From Klebsormidium nitens (Eukaryota > Streptophyta > Klebsormidiophyceae > Klebsormidiales > Klebsormidiaceae): DNA of 64,000 nucleotides. The notes beneath the pieces were generated by a model, which was given only the letters and a program-made list of their open reading frames with translations, made no database searches and was not told where the DNA came from. The translations under genes and the position numbers were made by a program. Shown piece by piece: positions 45,601-57,800 of this stretch. Numbering within the stretch: the stretch's first letter is position 1; each line of letters starts with the position of its first letter. The stretch is from NCBI GenBank assembly GCA_000708835.1, contig DF237242.1:1-64000 (forward strand), written 5' to 3'.

Positions 45601-48600
45601 GATAAAATTCTCAATCTCTTCAGTGGCGTCAGAATCGAGACTACCTATCCTTGCCTCAGATTGGAGGCTCAGATTTGGGGCATACGCTATTGCACCGCAC
45701 CCAAGCAAACGGCAAATTCATTTTCACAGCCACAAAAACGCTTCACAGCCACAGAAAAGGGAAAGAGAAACGCGAAGGGAGCATAAGGATTAAGGCCTGT
45801 TCGCAAGGGAACTTGACAGCGGTTCTGACGACTTGGAGCCATTTCCTTTTAGTTCAGCGAAACGGCTTCAAGGCGGGGCGTGGCTCGCGTTCGTCCGCCA
45901 CTCTTTGGGAACGAGAAGCATTAATCCGACCCCGTGTCGCATTTGCGGCCTCCGTCTTGAAGCGTCCTGTGTTTGCCGTTACACTTTGACGGCACCGACG
46001 TGACTGGCTTTGTGAGTGGCGACTGCTATAAGGGTGCGGGCAGAGTGTTGGGCAAGCAATCAAAAACCTAGTGGGAGACGTCCCGCGACACTGCTTTGAG
46101 CTGGCATCTATGATCATACCAAGGACGACCCTGAGCAGAAAGAACTCGTGCGTCCCATCCTTCATGGCTAACCTGACTTTTTGTTTTGCGGCGATGCCAG
46201 CGGAAGTCTTCCTAACGGAGTCAAAAGGTTCTGTACCGACCTCACACGCCATCTCAAATACTAAACGTACAAGGAAAGATAGAAGCAAGGCTTGCTGTGA
46301 GACACTCAATATGATGATTCTAAAACGCGCTTCGACTTTAATTTACTTGCTACGTCTGCCGTTGAATTTGACCTTGATTATCGAACAGCCGGCCGGCCAT
46401 GAAAACTGCCGTTGCTGCAAAGCATTACGGAGTCCGCGCGAGACAATCAATCATGGTTCATTACTACTGATCTCCCAATCAATTTCAAGATCCATTCGAC
46501 CCCGGATTGTCAGCGCAACTTGGATCTCCAAAGGATTATCCTACCGTCGACAATCAGAGCTGTTTATTGCTCAGGAACAAACTAGTAAGCACGATGAGCG
46601 CCGACAAGGCAACACACCGGTGAACTTGAAGATCCCGTTAAGACAACAGCGCAGAAACAGCTTATAGATCGAGACGGAGAATCAGCCGAGAACATTTCGC
46701 AGCCTCGAACGATTTTGCCCAGCGGGCCGGCGTCACACCTATTTGTTTTACAAGGGCATTTGCAGTGGGCGGAAGTTGAAACGGGCACCGCTCAATAGCC
46801 CAATAGCCCAGTAGCGCATCAATCCTTGCCAGGTTGCGGAATCGGACCGCAAAGAAGACGTGAACAGTAGTCTTTCATAAATTCCGCACTGTGTCAAAGT
46901 ACTTTAGAACGCTGCTCGCGACGTTCAGAAGAATCTGAGCTGGCTGGCGATCACTCAGATGGGCTATACGAAAAGCTAGAATGAGCCAGAAGTTCTCGGC
47001 CCATATAATCGATCATCGCCAGCCGTCCTCGAAACTTCTGCTCCGTGTTGGTCGAGCTCAAGCCCACCGGGCCCTCGACGATGAATCGGTAACCAGACGT
47101 TGCGGTTCGGACTCCTAGCGGTAGTGGCACCGGTTCCTGGCAAACAACATGAGACATTGGATTCACAACGAGAAGTGAAAAGCCATTTTCATTAGGCTCC
47201 GGTCCGTTCGCAATCAATCTGAAACACAACTGCTAACGAACCTCAGATGCAGACAGACGCAAGTGTCACACAAATGCTCATCAACGAGCACTCAATAACC
47301 ATAACGACAACTTAGGCCAGTGCGCGCGGCCCGCTCGCGTACAGTCCTGAACTTCGTGTTAGTTCCTTGGATTTGCAGGGCCGACTAAACAGGACGGAAC
47401 AAATCTTGTCTTGAAATGGCGAGATAGGGGCCGACTAACATGCACGGTTCTTGTCCTGTGGCATCGAAGGATCATGAGTGCTGCAAGAGACCGGCCCGTT
47501 GATATTGACGGTCAACCGGTACCAGCCAAGCCAGGTCAACCGTTCATGGTTTGCTCGTTGAGATACGGTGTTTGTCGGAACGGTGGAGACAACTGACAAC
47601 AAGGATGAAGCTAGACCTGCTGCGGGTTGCGAGATCGACGAACTAGTGGGCGATTGAAAACGAGAACCTACTTTTGGAGCTTCTTGCCAGCTTGGAGCGA
47701 CGTGCAGAACACCAAGCGGAAAGTTCTAGGCGGAAGTCCAGCTGTATACGGCAGATGATAAGTTCGTGTTCACGCCGCGAAAGTTCGAGGGACGAGACGC
47801 GGAGTGAGTGCTTGAGTGCATGCGTGCCTGGTAGTTAATTGATTGAGTGAACGAGTTCTGGCATTTGGAGTGGATGTTTGAGCTCTTGGACTCTGCGCGA
47901 TACTCAGGCTCGCTCATGGATAGTCCTGTCCATCATTGCCAGGTCTCTTGAAACGCCACCATTAAGACCGATTCTGTAGTCTCCTCCTATAGGCCTGTTC
48001 AAAACATGTGGAAGTATCAAACAGAAGACGAGCGGAACGTCTACCGCACACGCTTTATTGTAGCGCAAGACCCTTGGTCGCTTTTGTACCTTCGCTAACG
48101 CCTGGCAGTTCGGCCTGAATATCAGGGACTCGCAGGTTTCTAACTTTATCCTGTTGTCAAGCAGCACCGCCCACTTGAACATACTGCTGAGAAAACAAGA
48201 GCCGCGATTGGATGCAGCGAGCTGCACATGTGCAGTCCCGCCCTAGAGTCCCGACAGTGAAATACGGGAGTATTTCTGACTAGCTTGTAAGACTTTTAAA
48301 TGCGGAAACAGAGTTATTAGCCGAGTCCGCTCTCGTCACGCGGTACTCCCTTGAGTCCTACGGCATTATCTGCTTATAATGGCACGCAAGCTGTGGGCTG
48401 CAGGCGCCCAGCCGCGTTATGCTTTCACCAGTGCCCGCTACAGAACGTACGGACTTTTTGGCAGTACTCTTGGGAGTCTTTGCATATGCTCGGCTTCAAG
48501 CGGCGACACAAACAAAAACGATGCGACCTCTGCTCGCCGCGCTTTGACGACACCGTAACTGGTACGTTTTACTGAGCGGAAATTGCTACAAGGGCACCGG

Positions 48601-50870
48601 CAAAGTGTTTGAAGGACGCAATCAACGACCAACTTAAGTAGAGAAAATTTTACGACGCCATTTTGATCTTTGAACTCATCGCTTCAAAATCAACATCAAT
48701 CCTCGGTAATTTTGCCCAGGCATGGTTGTTAGCCTTGCTTTTGGCATCAGAGATCAGCCGATGAACTGAAAACGTGCTCATGCGTACGTCCGATCTTCAT
48801 TGCCAGTATACATTGACTTTTTTGCCTCGTCGAATTGACAGTCCGCCCGAATGGATTCAGATTCTGGCTACCCCTTAGTACAACTTCCTCCAGACATCCG
48901 GATCTCGTTATCAGTGCACCCGCGCCCGAACACAAAACGCAGATCTCTTGAACCACAAGATCAATCATGGATTGAATACATATATGGATTTATACAGCCT
49001 GACACGCGTGTTCATTTGAGAGACCAGATAAACGGCGGACCGGCTGGTACTAGCTGATTGCTCCTGGCGCCGATGAGTATTGACGGGATCCAAAAATCAC
49101 AATTACTTCAGCACAACTCAAGAAATCTACTGGCTGTTCGAAGCCTTTAGGATAAAATTGTGCATCCAAACCCCCGCCGTGAAAGTTGGGAAGCCTCAGG
49201 AGGCATCTCAAAAAGTACGTATGATCGCGAGAGCTATGAGCAAGATTGCTCAGCGCACACAGATCATTGCCCTAGCAGGTGACCGGACCCGATAAAATGA
49301 ACAACCGATGAATAGCCAGCTTCGACCTACCGCGCGGAGCTGCGCGGCCCGGAAGCGGGCGGGGCGTCCGGGCTGCGCGGCCACGCGGCCGTCGTGCGCC
49401 ACCGTCGTCGGCGGCGGCCGCGCGGGTACCGGCGGCTGGCGACGTGGCGGCGGCAACCAAGGGCGGCCGCGCGGCCAGGATACGCTGCACCATACGCGCC
49501 CAGCCGGCGCGCTCTGAGCTTGAGCAGCGCGGCCGACGGCGCAGGCTTCTGAGCGCCGCCACGGGGCGACGCGCTCTAGTCCGCATTTGAACTCCGCGGC
49601 CTGGCCGCGGCCGCGCGCGTCAGGCGCAGCTCTTTCGATCCAGCGGACAGCGCCATCTTGAAGTTCGCCTGAGACGGTCATGACATGAGCACCCACTTGG
49701 CACCCACTTGGCCCCGGCTGTCCAGTGAACCAGCGCTGCGCGGCGCGCTGCGGCCTTGACAACACCGGTATGAGTGCTCCTTGATGCATGTCGGATTCGG
49801 ACGTAGCAAATATGCTTCCAGTCTCGCTAACCACAGAAATGATACGCTGGCAGAGAGCGGATGGACGTACAAGACACGTTTCCATGTCGATCACAGTCCG
49901 TGCTTTCCAGTTGCTACTTTATCAGGAGACACACGGTGTGCAGACGTGCGGCATCAGGGAATCTGATCTCCCATAATCTCAATTTCACTGAGGCCTACTC
50001 AGCTGTTCCAATCATTGCCACGGCATACAGTAGGTCACAACGTGCTCGTAAAGTCCAGAAAAGAATATGCCTTAATCAGTGCCGTTGCGCTGCGCGAAGG
50101 GAATCAACGTAGCCTCTTAATTCGGTCGGCAAGCGATTACGTGATGGTGGCAAGCTCAAATGTTTAGTCGCAGTACAAGCGTGATACCACCATGAAACAC
50201 CCGAGCACAAAAGCCTGGATCAGCGTGAGGCATGTCATAAACGAGGACACGATTCGGATGCAGTCACGGATCCCAGCTCCAGATCGGCCCCTGGACCCAA
50301 ATTATCAACGAAGGACACTGATCGAGTCGACTCAAGTGCAATTCTCACCCTTGAAGAATGATTTCGAGGGCATCAATGTGTTCCGACGTGGCAGACATAT
50401 GACCGAAACGAGTGCTCAGCCACTTAACCCGCAGTTACTCATCATTGCCTAGGCTTCGTATCTCGGTGCACTTGATGTTTCGGACGATGTTTCGGACGAT
50501 GTTTCGGACGATGTTTCTTTTTGATCTGCGAAGACATGCCAGATCACGCCAGCGCTAAGGATATTGAGCGTAACTTGTGGACTTGTTCCATTGTGTTAGC
50601 GCAGGACGCAAGTCCTCTTCCGATTTACAGGAGGCATCCCCAAAAGGACCCTCAGCGCAACTTTTAGGCCTTGAAGTGTCAAGCGACCGCGATTGAGACG
50701 AAAACTGGCAGAATACTGCATGTCGATCTGAAGGTGAGCCAATCACACCAGCAAAATCACAGCCTATGTCGAAAGCTGGCGCGGGCCTTATATATGCGGC
50801 ATCAGTAAGAGGTGATCGAGTCGTAAGGCATAATATTGCCCCCGGCCAGACCTCTTTCACTCATAGCCAC
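39646..50870. other. Gene-poor region with GC-rich islands and old repeats
   Basis: No recognisable protein or RNA gene was found. ORFs up to 214 aa (49250-49894, minus) derive from GC-rich composition. Islands dense in GCGGCCGCG-type words lie at 43160-43270 and 49310-49640. A pair of related stretches (45920-46066 and 48490-48640) shares TTTGACG-CACCG, GAGTGGCGACTGCTATAAGG/GAGCGGAAATTGCTACAAGG and GGCA-AGTGTT. Recurrent TCATTGCC words (44851, 47932, 48797, 49263, 50010, 50445) suggest further eroded copies of one family. It may be relic transposon DNA. Confidence 0.5.
50474..50517. repeat. 12-bp tandem repeat, 3.7 copies
   Basis: The unit GATGTTTCGGAC is perfect in three copies, then truncated to GATGTTTC. 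It sits in gene-poor DNA. Confidence 0.95.
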
Positions 50871-50877
50871 TGAATAG

Positions 50878-52860
50878 AAGCATGCCGCACGTGGTGGTTA
50901 GCGTTACTAGTTGGATCCCCAGCTATTGGGTCTGAATTCAAATTTCGACCCACATGTATAAAGTTATTTGCCGCTGCGATCAGCGGGTCAGGAGGCTGTT
51001 CGCAGTTTCGCAGTTGTGAAAACAAACGTCGAGAAGCATGTCGTCAAGCGCCCGTTGAGAGAGAACAAACGGAGCAAAGCTTCTAGCAGATGCCTGCAGA
51101 TAGAACGGAAGCAATCGAGGGCACGAGATAACTTACGAGCTATCACAAAGCAGCGGAAGCGGAGAGCCCAACTTGCGTGGCGGCTGAATTGCAAAGAAGG
51201 TTCGCAGCCGTGAACGATGTAGCTGGGCGTTCAACCGTTGGGCTGTCTCTTGGCATTTCTTGGTTGCTTCGTCCCACGACATACGACGACAGGAAAAGCT
51301 CAAAGAAAGAGTTTCTGGCAAGTGCAATGAGTGCCTTAATGAAATGCGGGCTTCGGTCGAGGCTAAAAGCGAAACTTTCTAATCGATATTGGACGTTTTC
51401 ACGCCAACTCTGTGGCCTATCCTCATAAAGGGCTCCAAAGCTCTGCTAAATTTACGAACGATAAGAAGGAGGCAAAAGCCGACGATTTGGCCGGGCCTGC
51501 CGCCTCGACATGCTTCGGCGTCCTTCCTTCAACTCTGGCCGGTATTAGGAAACGGTCAAAACAGCAAGCAAATTAACGTATTTGACGCAAGCCAAAACAA
51601 CGTGTCAGAGATCAGCTGCTAGTTTGCTTTTGACACATCGATTGCCCAAGTTCCGTTAAATTCCTTGTCTGTGGCTTCTTAATGTCTCTTCAACGGGCCA
51701 GTCGCCCACTGATTAGGAGTCATCGCCTGCGTAGCAACACAGTGAAGAAGAATGAGATTGACGTCACCTTCCTGGCTTCAGATTCCAGGTCAATACCTGT
51801 TTGAGCAGAATCGCCCAGCCGCCCAAAATTCCTTGCCATCAGAACCTTCCCACTACACAAAGCATGCCGCACGTTGTGGCGTTTAAAATAGTTTACGTGA
51901 TTGGGTTTTCGTTCAAATCTGACTTCAAACATCAATTGGCATGTTGACAAGTCTCTTTGGCGCTTCGACCAACGGCTCACAAGGCTAGTCGCAGCTGTGA
52001 AAACAAACGTCGAGAAGCGTGTCCTCAAAAAAGCCAATTGAGTGAAGAAATTGTGTATGACTATGGGAACTACTTTGCATGAACCTGCAGATGCCGGAAA
52101 TATATAGAATCGATTAAAGGCACGAGGTGATTCACAAGTCGGAACGAATGGGAGCGGAGAGCCCAAAATGGCGTCTGAATCACAGAAGAAGGTTCGAAGC
52201 CGTGAATGATGTAGTCTGGCGCGCGTTCACCCGCAAGACTGCCTCTAGGCATTACACTGTTGCTTCTTACCGTGACTGTACGAGGCCTGAAAACGCTTGG
52301 AAGAAGATTGGCAAGGTCACGAGTCTTATATGTAGTGGTGATGACGGCTCCGGTTCAAAACACGCAAAACTTCCTTTGAAAGATTGGACGTTTTTGCGCC
52401 ATATTTCCAGCCTATCATCTTCGCAAAGAGCTCGGAAGCTCTCCAAGATTTAGAAACAGAAAGGACGGAGCAAAACGCTGAAGAATTGACCAGACCGCCG
52501 CGACACTGTGGCAGCTCGACATGCGTCGTCGACTTCTACAGCTCTGGCCGGAAACAGGATACGATCAGGGAGCAAGCAAATTAAGGGAATCGAAGCAAGC
52601 CAAAGCAACGCGTCAGAGATTAGCTGCTAATCCGCTTTTAACAAATTGAATGCAACGAGGCTTGTTTTCCAAGTCTGTGGTCTCTGATCAGTGGGTCTTT
52701 TAACGGGACAGTCGCCCATAAGTGCCGAAGAGTCGTCGCTTGCAGTAGCCATACGTACAGTGAAGAAGATCACCTTGACATCACCTTCCTGGCTTCAGAT
52801 TGCAGGTCAGCACCTTTACATTGAGCTAATTCGCTCAGCCGCCAGAACTTCCTTGCCAAA
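50878..52860. repeat. Diverged direct repeat, period about 1 kb
   Basis: Unit A begins AGCATGCCGCACGTGGTGG (50878) and unit B AGCATGCCGCACGTTGTGG (about 51861). Both contain TGTGAAAACAAACGTCGAGA (51016, 51996) and, later, GGAGAGCCCAA with AGAAGGTTCG. The tail of unit B's leading part (CAGTGAAGAAG at 51740, CTTCCTGGCTTCAGATTCCA) recurs at 52759 as a third partial copy. No ORF is conserved between units, so a non-coding repeat or eroded transposon is likelier than a gene. Confidence 0.75.
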
Positions 52861-54863
52861 AAAAACCTTCGCACCAGGGAAGCAGGCCCAAACCAAGACC
52901 CAAAACAATGGCCGGAATCACACAAGGCTTTCGTAACGAGGCAAAGAAGCGGCTCATCACGTCAAGGAGAGCTTTGAGGAACGAGGACAGTTGCCGAGTC
53001 ACGGCCAAACAAACATCTCTTATCTCTTCCATGAAAAGAGAAGAGTTCTTCGGACCGCTTCGTTTAGACGACGTCGCCGGCAGTGTACTATCAAACTCCG
53101 CAGGAGCAGAAGTTGCAAGTTCTGACGAAAGGACCAGTAGGTTGATTTAAGAGCTCCAATGTGATTCGCCATTGAAAAGTACGAGCACACTTGGACTCCC
53201 GAGGGCGCCGACAATCTCAGCATCTCTATATTTCGAGGCAGTCGCGCAAGCGAAAGCCCCAAGGCTCTTCAAAATAGAGCGCTCGAATCTGCTGTTTCAG
53301 TGTGGGTTTGTATAATTAAATGGGCTCGGAACGGTCCCCAAAGAGCTGTCAGAAGGTGTCCGACGTACTCGAGATTCTATCCGTTCATCCGCTGATCAAC
53401 ACCGTTACTGCCTTTGGTAGATCTAAAAGACGGCTTGACATTTTGATGACAACCAGCCCGGCAGTTTGCAACCCAAATAAGGCCCTGGCGAGAACCGTGA
53501 TGGGCAGCGGGAGACGTGAGTGCCATAGAGTTGGAATTAGCACAACTTTAGACGTGGAGGAGACGTCTTACATTCTACTTATGGAACTGCTCGCGGCCCT
53601 GAGCCGGTCACCTGCACGGTCGGGTCGATTGCTGGTGGCTCAAACTATCTGTCAAACCTACATTGAGCAGCTTAATCCGTGCTCATGTAGTTTTCATTCC
53701 TTGCCAGTCAGGGACCTATTCAGTGGAAACTTAACATGCCGAAAACCGACGAAAATCAGCCCTAGTGAAGTGGCAGGCTCTTCGTGCAAACCCTAGAACG
53801 GTAGACACTTGGGACACCATTGATCGCAGGGTTGCTTCAATAAGACGATGAACGTGCAGCGTAGAGTCGGATTGCTGGCTTACGAGCGTACGTAGCTGAC
53901 CTTGTCATCTGGGCCTGTTCTAAAGACGAGAATGTCGTAAAGCTCACCATCCGACCTTCGATTTTGAAGTGCTGGCCAATCAAAGTTTTTGTACAGACAG
54001 GCGGTCACCGTGCCACATTCGAAACGTGCGCGCGCGCGTCCTTTCATACATTCATAGGAACCCCAACCAATCATGGTTAGCCCTAAGAATTAACAACTGA
54101 CTTTTTCGAGGCCCTGGACGTGGCAGGAGACTTCTTGAGCGCTTGTTGCGACGAGAGCTTCCGCTCAAACGATTTCATCAACGTCACAGCAAGCTGATGG
54201 GAAGCTCATTCAACAAATGACTTTCATGAGTGATATAGTAAAATGAGTTCGCTTGCATTGCATAGTAAGGCGGAGCGTATGCCAGTGGCCAAGCGTCCAA
54301 GCGGTTTCAATTTTTCAAAATGGAGCGCCGCTTGACTGAATCACGCTTGCATCGAGGTGACATTGTTTCATCCTTGAAACTTAATATGCAAATCTCGACA
54401 AACAAAGCGTCCCCCGGAAAACAAGTAGAAGAAAGCCTAGACACGAGAACCCTAAAAGGTAGGAAAACGAGTCTTGGCTGTGTGGTAGAGGGTTTAGTTA
54501 CCCTGGAAGCTAAGCGCCGGGGAACGGGGGAAGCGCGTTTGCTGCGTGGTTTGCTGTTACAGCTAACTACGTAGGGCGGGCAGCAACCACAAAACATATA
54601 ACCCGGTGATTTGCCCCATGTGCCAATATCCTCCGAAACGCCCGCGGGAACAGAAATGTGCACGGGTAACTGTACCGGGCCCTCGACGGATCGCAAAAGA
54701 TGCAAACCCGCATTAGTTAGATATGATGGTTTCGTTTAACCATCCTTAGAATCGACTTCAACGAGCCGGTCAGGAGGCGACAGAGAGGGATCATCTTCGA
54801 AATCTGGTTTGATATCTACTCGAGAGTCTTCAACTTACAACTTCAAGTTCACAAGTTGGCACG
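52861..54863. other. Intergenic upstream of the hydrolase gene
   Basis: No recognisable gene. A 158-aa frame at 53320-53796 has no family signal and unremarkable composition; I treat it as spurious. The hydrolase promoter should lie in the last part. ACTCGAGAGTCTTCAACTTA at 54819-54838 and a short leader precede the ATG. Confidence 0.5.
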
Positions 54864-57800
54864 ATGGGTACCGCTTCCGGCCCTCCCCGCATCTTTGCAT
54901 TCCTTCTTGTCCTGCTGGCCATTGCTTTGCCCATTGTCAACGCAGCTCGCATTGCTTCGTCCCGAGGTCTCCTGCAAGAGGGCCCTCTTCCAGCTCCCAC
55001 GTCCGCTCCGACCAGCGCTCCCCCTAGCGCCACCGCTACACCATCCCCTGAACAGGGCCCTGTTTCAGCACTTGCCAATGCGCCTACCATTGGCGCTCCT
55101 GCTTTTTCTCCGCAACAGGGCGCCCCTGTCTTGCCAGTTGTCAGGCCCAACCCATCAAACCCCACGCCTGCAGAGGGCCCTGTTTCTGTGCCTGTTGCGG
55201 CTCCTGCCAATGCCCCCGCCAGCAATGCGCCTGCAGGTGCCCCGGAACAGGGCCCTGCAAGCGGTTTTGTCTGCCCCCCAAATGCCAATGCCACGGCGGC
55301 ATTGGCGCCCATCACTACGCCAACGTTAGTGAGCGGCGCTTATGTCACGATCAATGTCAGCAACGTATCTGGGGTGAGTTACTGAATCCCTGGTCACTGA
55401 GTGAAGAATGCGATCCTGAAATGCCGCCGCCAGGGTTTGAGTAGAGGACATAAAAGTGTTGAATTGTACCAACCTCAAAGCAAGCTTTCTTTGAAAGGTT
55501 GCTTCTCTGATTTCATTGAGGGGCAGACCGCTGCAAGAAAAGGAGTCAAGATTTTGTGCAAAAGAGGTATGGCTATTAAGCAAACCTTCAAAGACCCATC
55601 CATTGCTTGGTCGCCATGACTGTCGCGCTGGCAAACATGAGATCTAAACTGTTTAGGTTTGGCCAACTGAACGACTGGAATAGCGTCTTGGTTTGACAAG
55701 CGGACTACTCTGATTGGTCCTTTTGCCAAGACCCTAAAAGAGCTGAGGTTAAAGCGCCACAGAATGTGGCAAATGGCCATGGTGGGTTTAATGTGGGGGT
55801 AATGGGAACTCCCCACTCTCTAATATTGAGGAAACGAAAGTCAGGCGAGGATCTAAAAGCACGGTGCCCCATTGACTATAGTTTGTGTGCATTTCAGCCG
55901 GAAAAGCTGAAGTTTAGAGCGCACCATTACAGAAGCTCAGGGACACTTTGCATAGGTTGCATGCAACCCCAGGAGCTTAGTGAGGAAGATGGTTCATGCA
56001 TTGGGATCATTTGGTCAACATTGCGTGCTGAAAAGCAGGGACGTTGCCGCTGAACCACTCCTCAATGAGCCCCTTAGCTCCCTTGGGGCAGGTTACTTGC
56101 ACTATTCCGTTTTAGGGCAAGTAGCTGCTCGTGATGCTGGCACACAACTGTGTGCAAACCATTTCATTTTGGGGGTGTTGATACCCGATGACGCGCAGGT
56201 TTTGGCACACCCATATCTTGATTAGCTGGCCCTTCGTCCACCTAAAAGAACTCCCCGCAGACCTACTAGATGGTTTTAACCTTTTTACTTAGTGTGACCA
56301 TTTGACACCGCCTACTGTCAAACTGCTAAAAATAGCTTATCTTTCGCACCTTGAACACAGGTGGGGTACACGTTTCTGGCGGGCAACGTCACCATCTCGT
56401 ACCTGTCAGGAGGCCCGAACGTCACCCGGGGGGTCATATTCCTCCCTGAGGACGGTGTCGACCCCATAGCTTATGCTCCATACGCTCGGGCTACGGCGCT
56501 CTCATCGGGGCATTTTGTCGTTATAGCTGCCGACAGGTAACCCCAAACCAGTCACTTATTCCTGAGTTACTCTGCCTAGGTGCACGTTTCTGCAGAGGAC
56601 TCAAATCCGGCACCTTTTGATAGGGTAACAAAACGTGGCAGTCTGATAGCAAACGGTTTTGCCTAAAGGAAGCCGCACACTTGCCAACCTTGACCCACAT
56701 CCAAACCCCAAATCTAACGCAGCTCCGCAGCTCAATTGGGACCGTCTTCGAAGCGGTGGTAATGCAACCCGACTTGCAAATTGATCACTGTCGTAACCCC
56801 AGCCTGAAAACACCGCATGATTCGGTACAGCCTGCCCCAAAAATACCGGTTACTTTGTATTGTATGAAGAGATGATTGTTTCAAGATACATTAGCCCCGG
56901 GCACCTCAACTAAGAACCCTAACCTAAAACTTTACGCGCTCCGCACCCGCACGCACCCAAACCCCCAAACTAACCCCACCTGTCCCCGGTGTGCTTACCT
57001 TGAAAGAATCGGCCGTTAAAACAATCGAAAGTTGCCGGAGTACCCCAAAGGACCCTTATTGCTGACCTTGACCACCCGCAAAACCAATGATTGTGTCCTT
57101 GCAGCTCCTACGGAACGGTCCTCGGAGCAATGGCGCTGCGGTCCGACTTACAGTACTGGGTGCTTGGGGGACATGGGCGGGGAGGAACGGTTGCTGCCGG
57201 ACTGGCGCCGGTTCTTTACCCGAAGGTCCGGGGACTGATCCTCCTAGCCGCGACTCTGCCAGGTGCGCCGCTACTATAGTTATTGCACGGTGTGGCCACA
57301 CAAAGAACAACGTGTCACAGGAAGGAAGATATACCTTCTTGTCGTAGATGTGTAAAGGGAACTGGGTACTTGTTTGACAGTTCAAACTAGGGACTGCGAG
57401 AGGTTCTCGCGTGCTCAAGTAAGTGACTTCCTCGGGAAAACGATCGAAGTTGTTGACGAATTCCGGCTTCCTGCGATTGGTCGAGAGATGTATACGGGGT
57501 GTTCGTTGCGTGTTTTCAAATTGGAAAGATTTTCCATGTGGGGGCTCGGTTTGGCACTTCACGTTCGCACCTTTGACTTCAAGGTTTAAACATCGTCGAT
57601 AGAATTGTGCTGTTAGGACGTACCAGAGAAAGAAGCCCGAACCGCATGTGTTTAGGAAAGTCCACGCGGGATTGAGCTTTCAGAAACCGAACGAACCTGA
57701 TTGGGTTTTGCTGTGGGCTGCCAAATGCGAACAGCCTCTCCAAGTCGCGAATTTATTTGCAGGTTTTCACACAGATATTGAGGTACTAACTGGGGAGAAT

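Noticed and set aside
46071-46667. 198-aa ORF
   Set aside because: It overlaps an eroded repeat segment and a minus-strand frame of similar length. No recognisable domain.
49250-49894. 214-aa minus-strand ORF rich in Ala, Arg and Pro
   Set aside because: Produced by a GC-rich island that opens several frames at once. No motif.
53320-53796. 158-aa plus-strand ORF in gene-poor DNA
   Set aside because: No family motif, no plausible splice context, and composition like neighbouring non-coding DNA.
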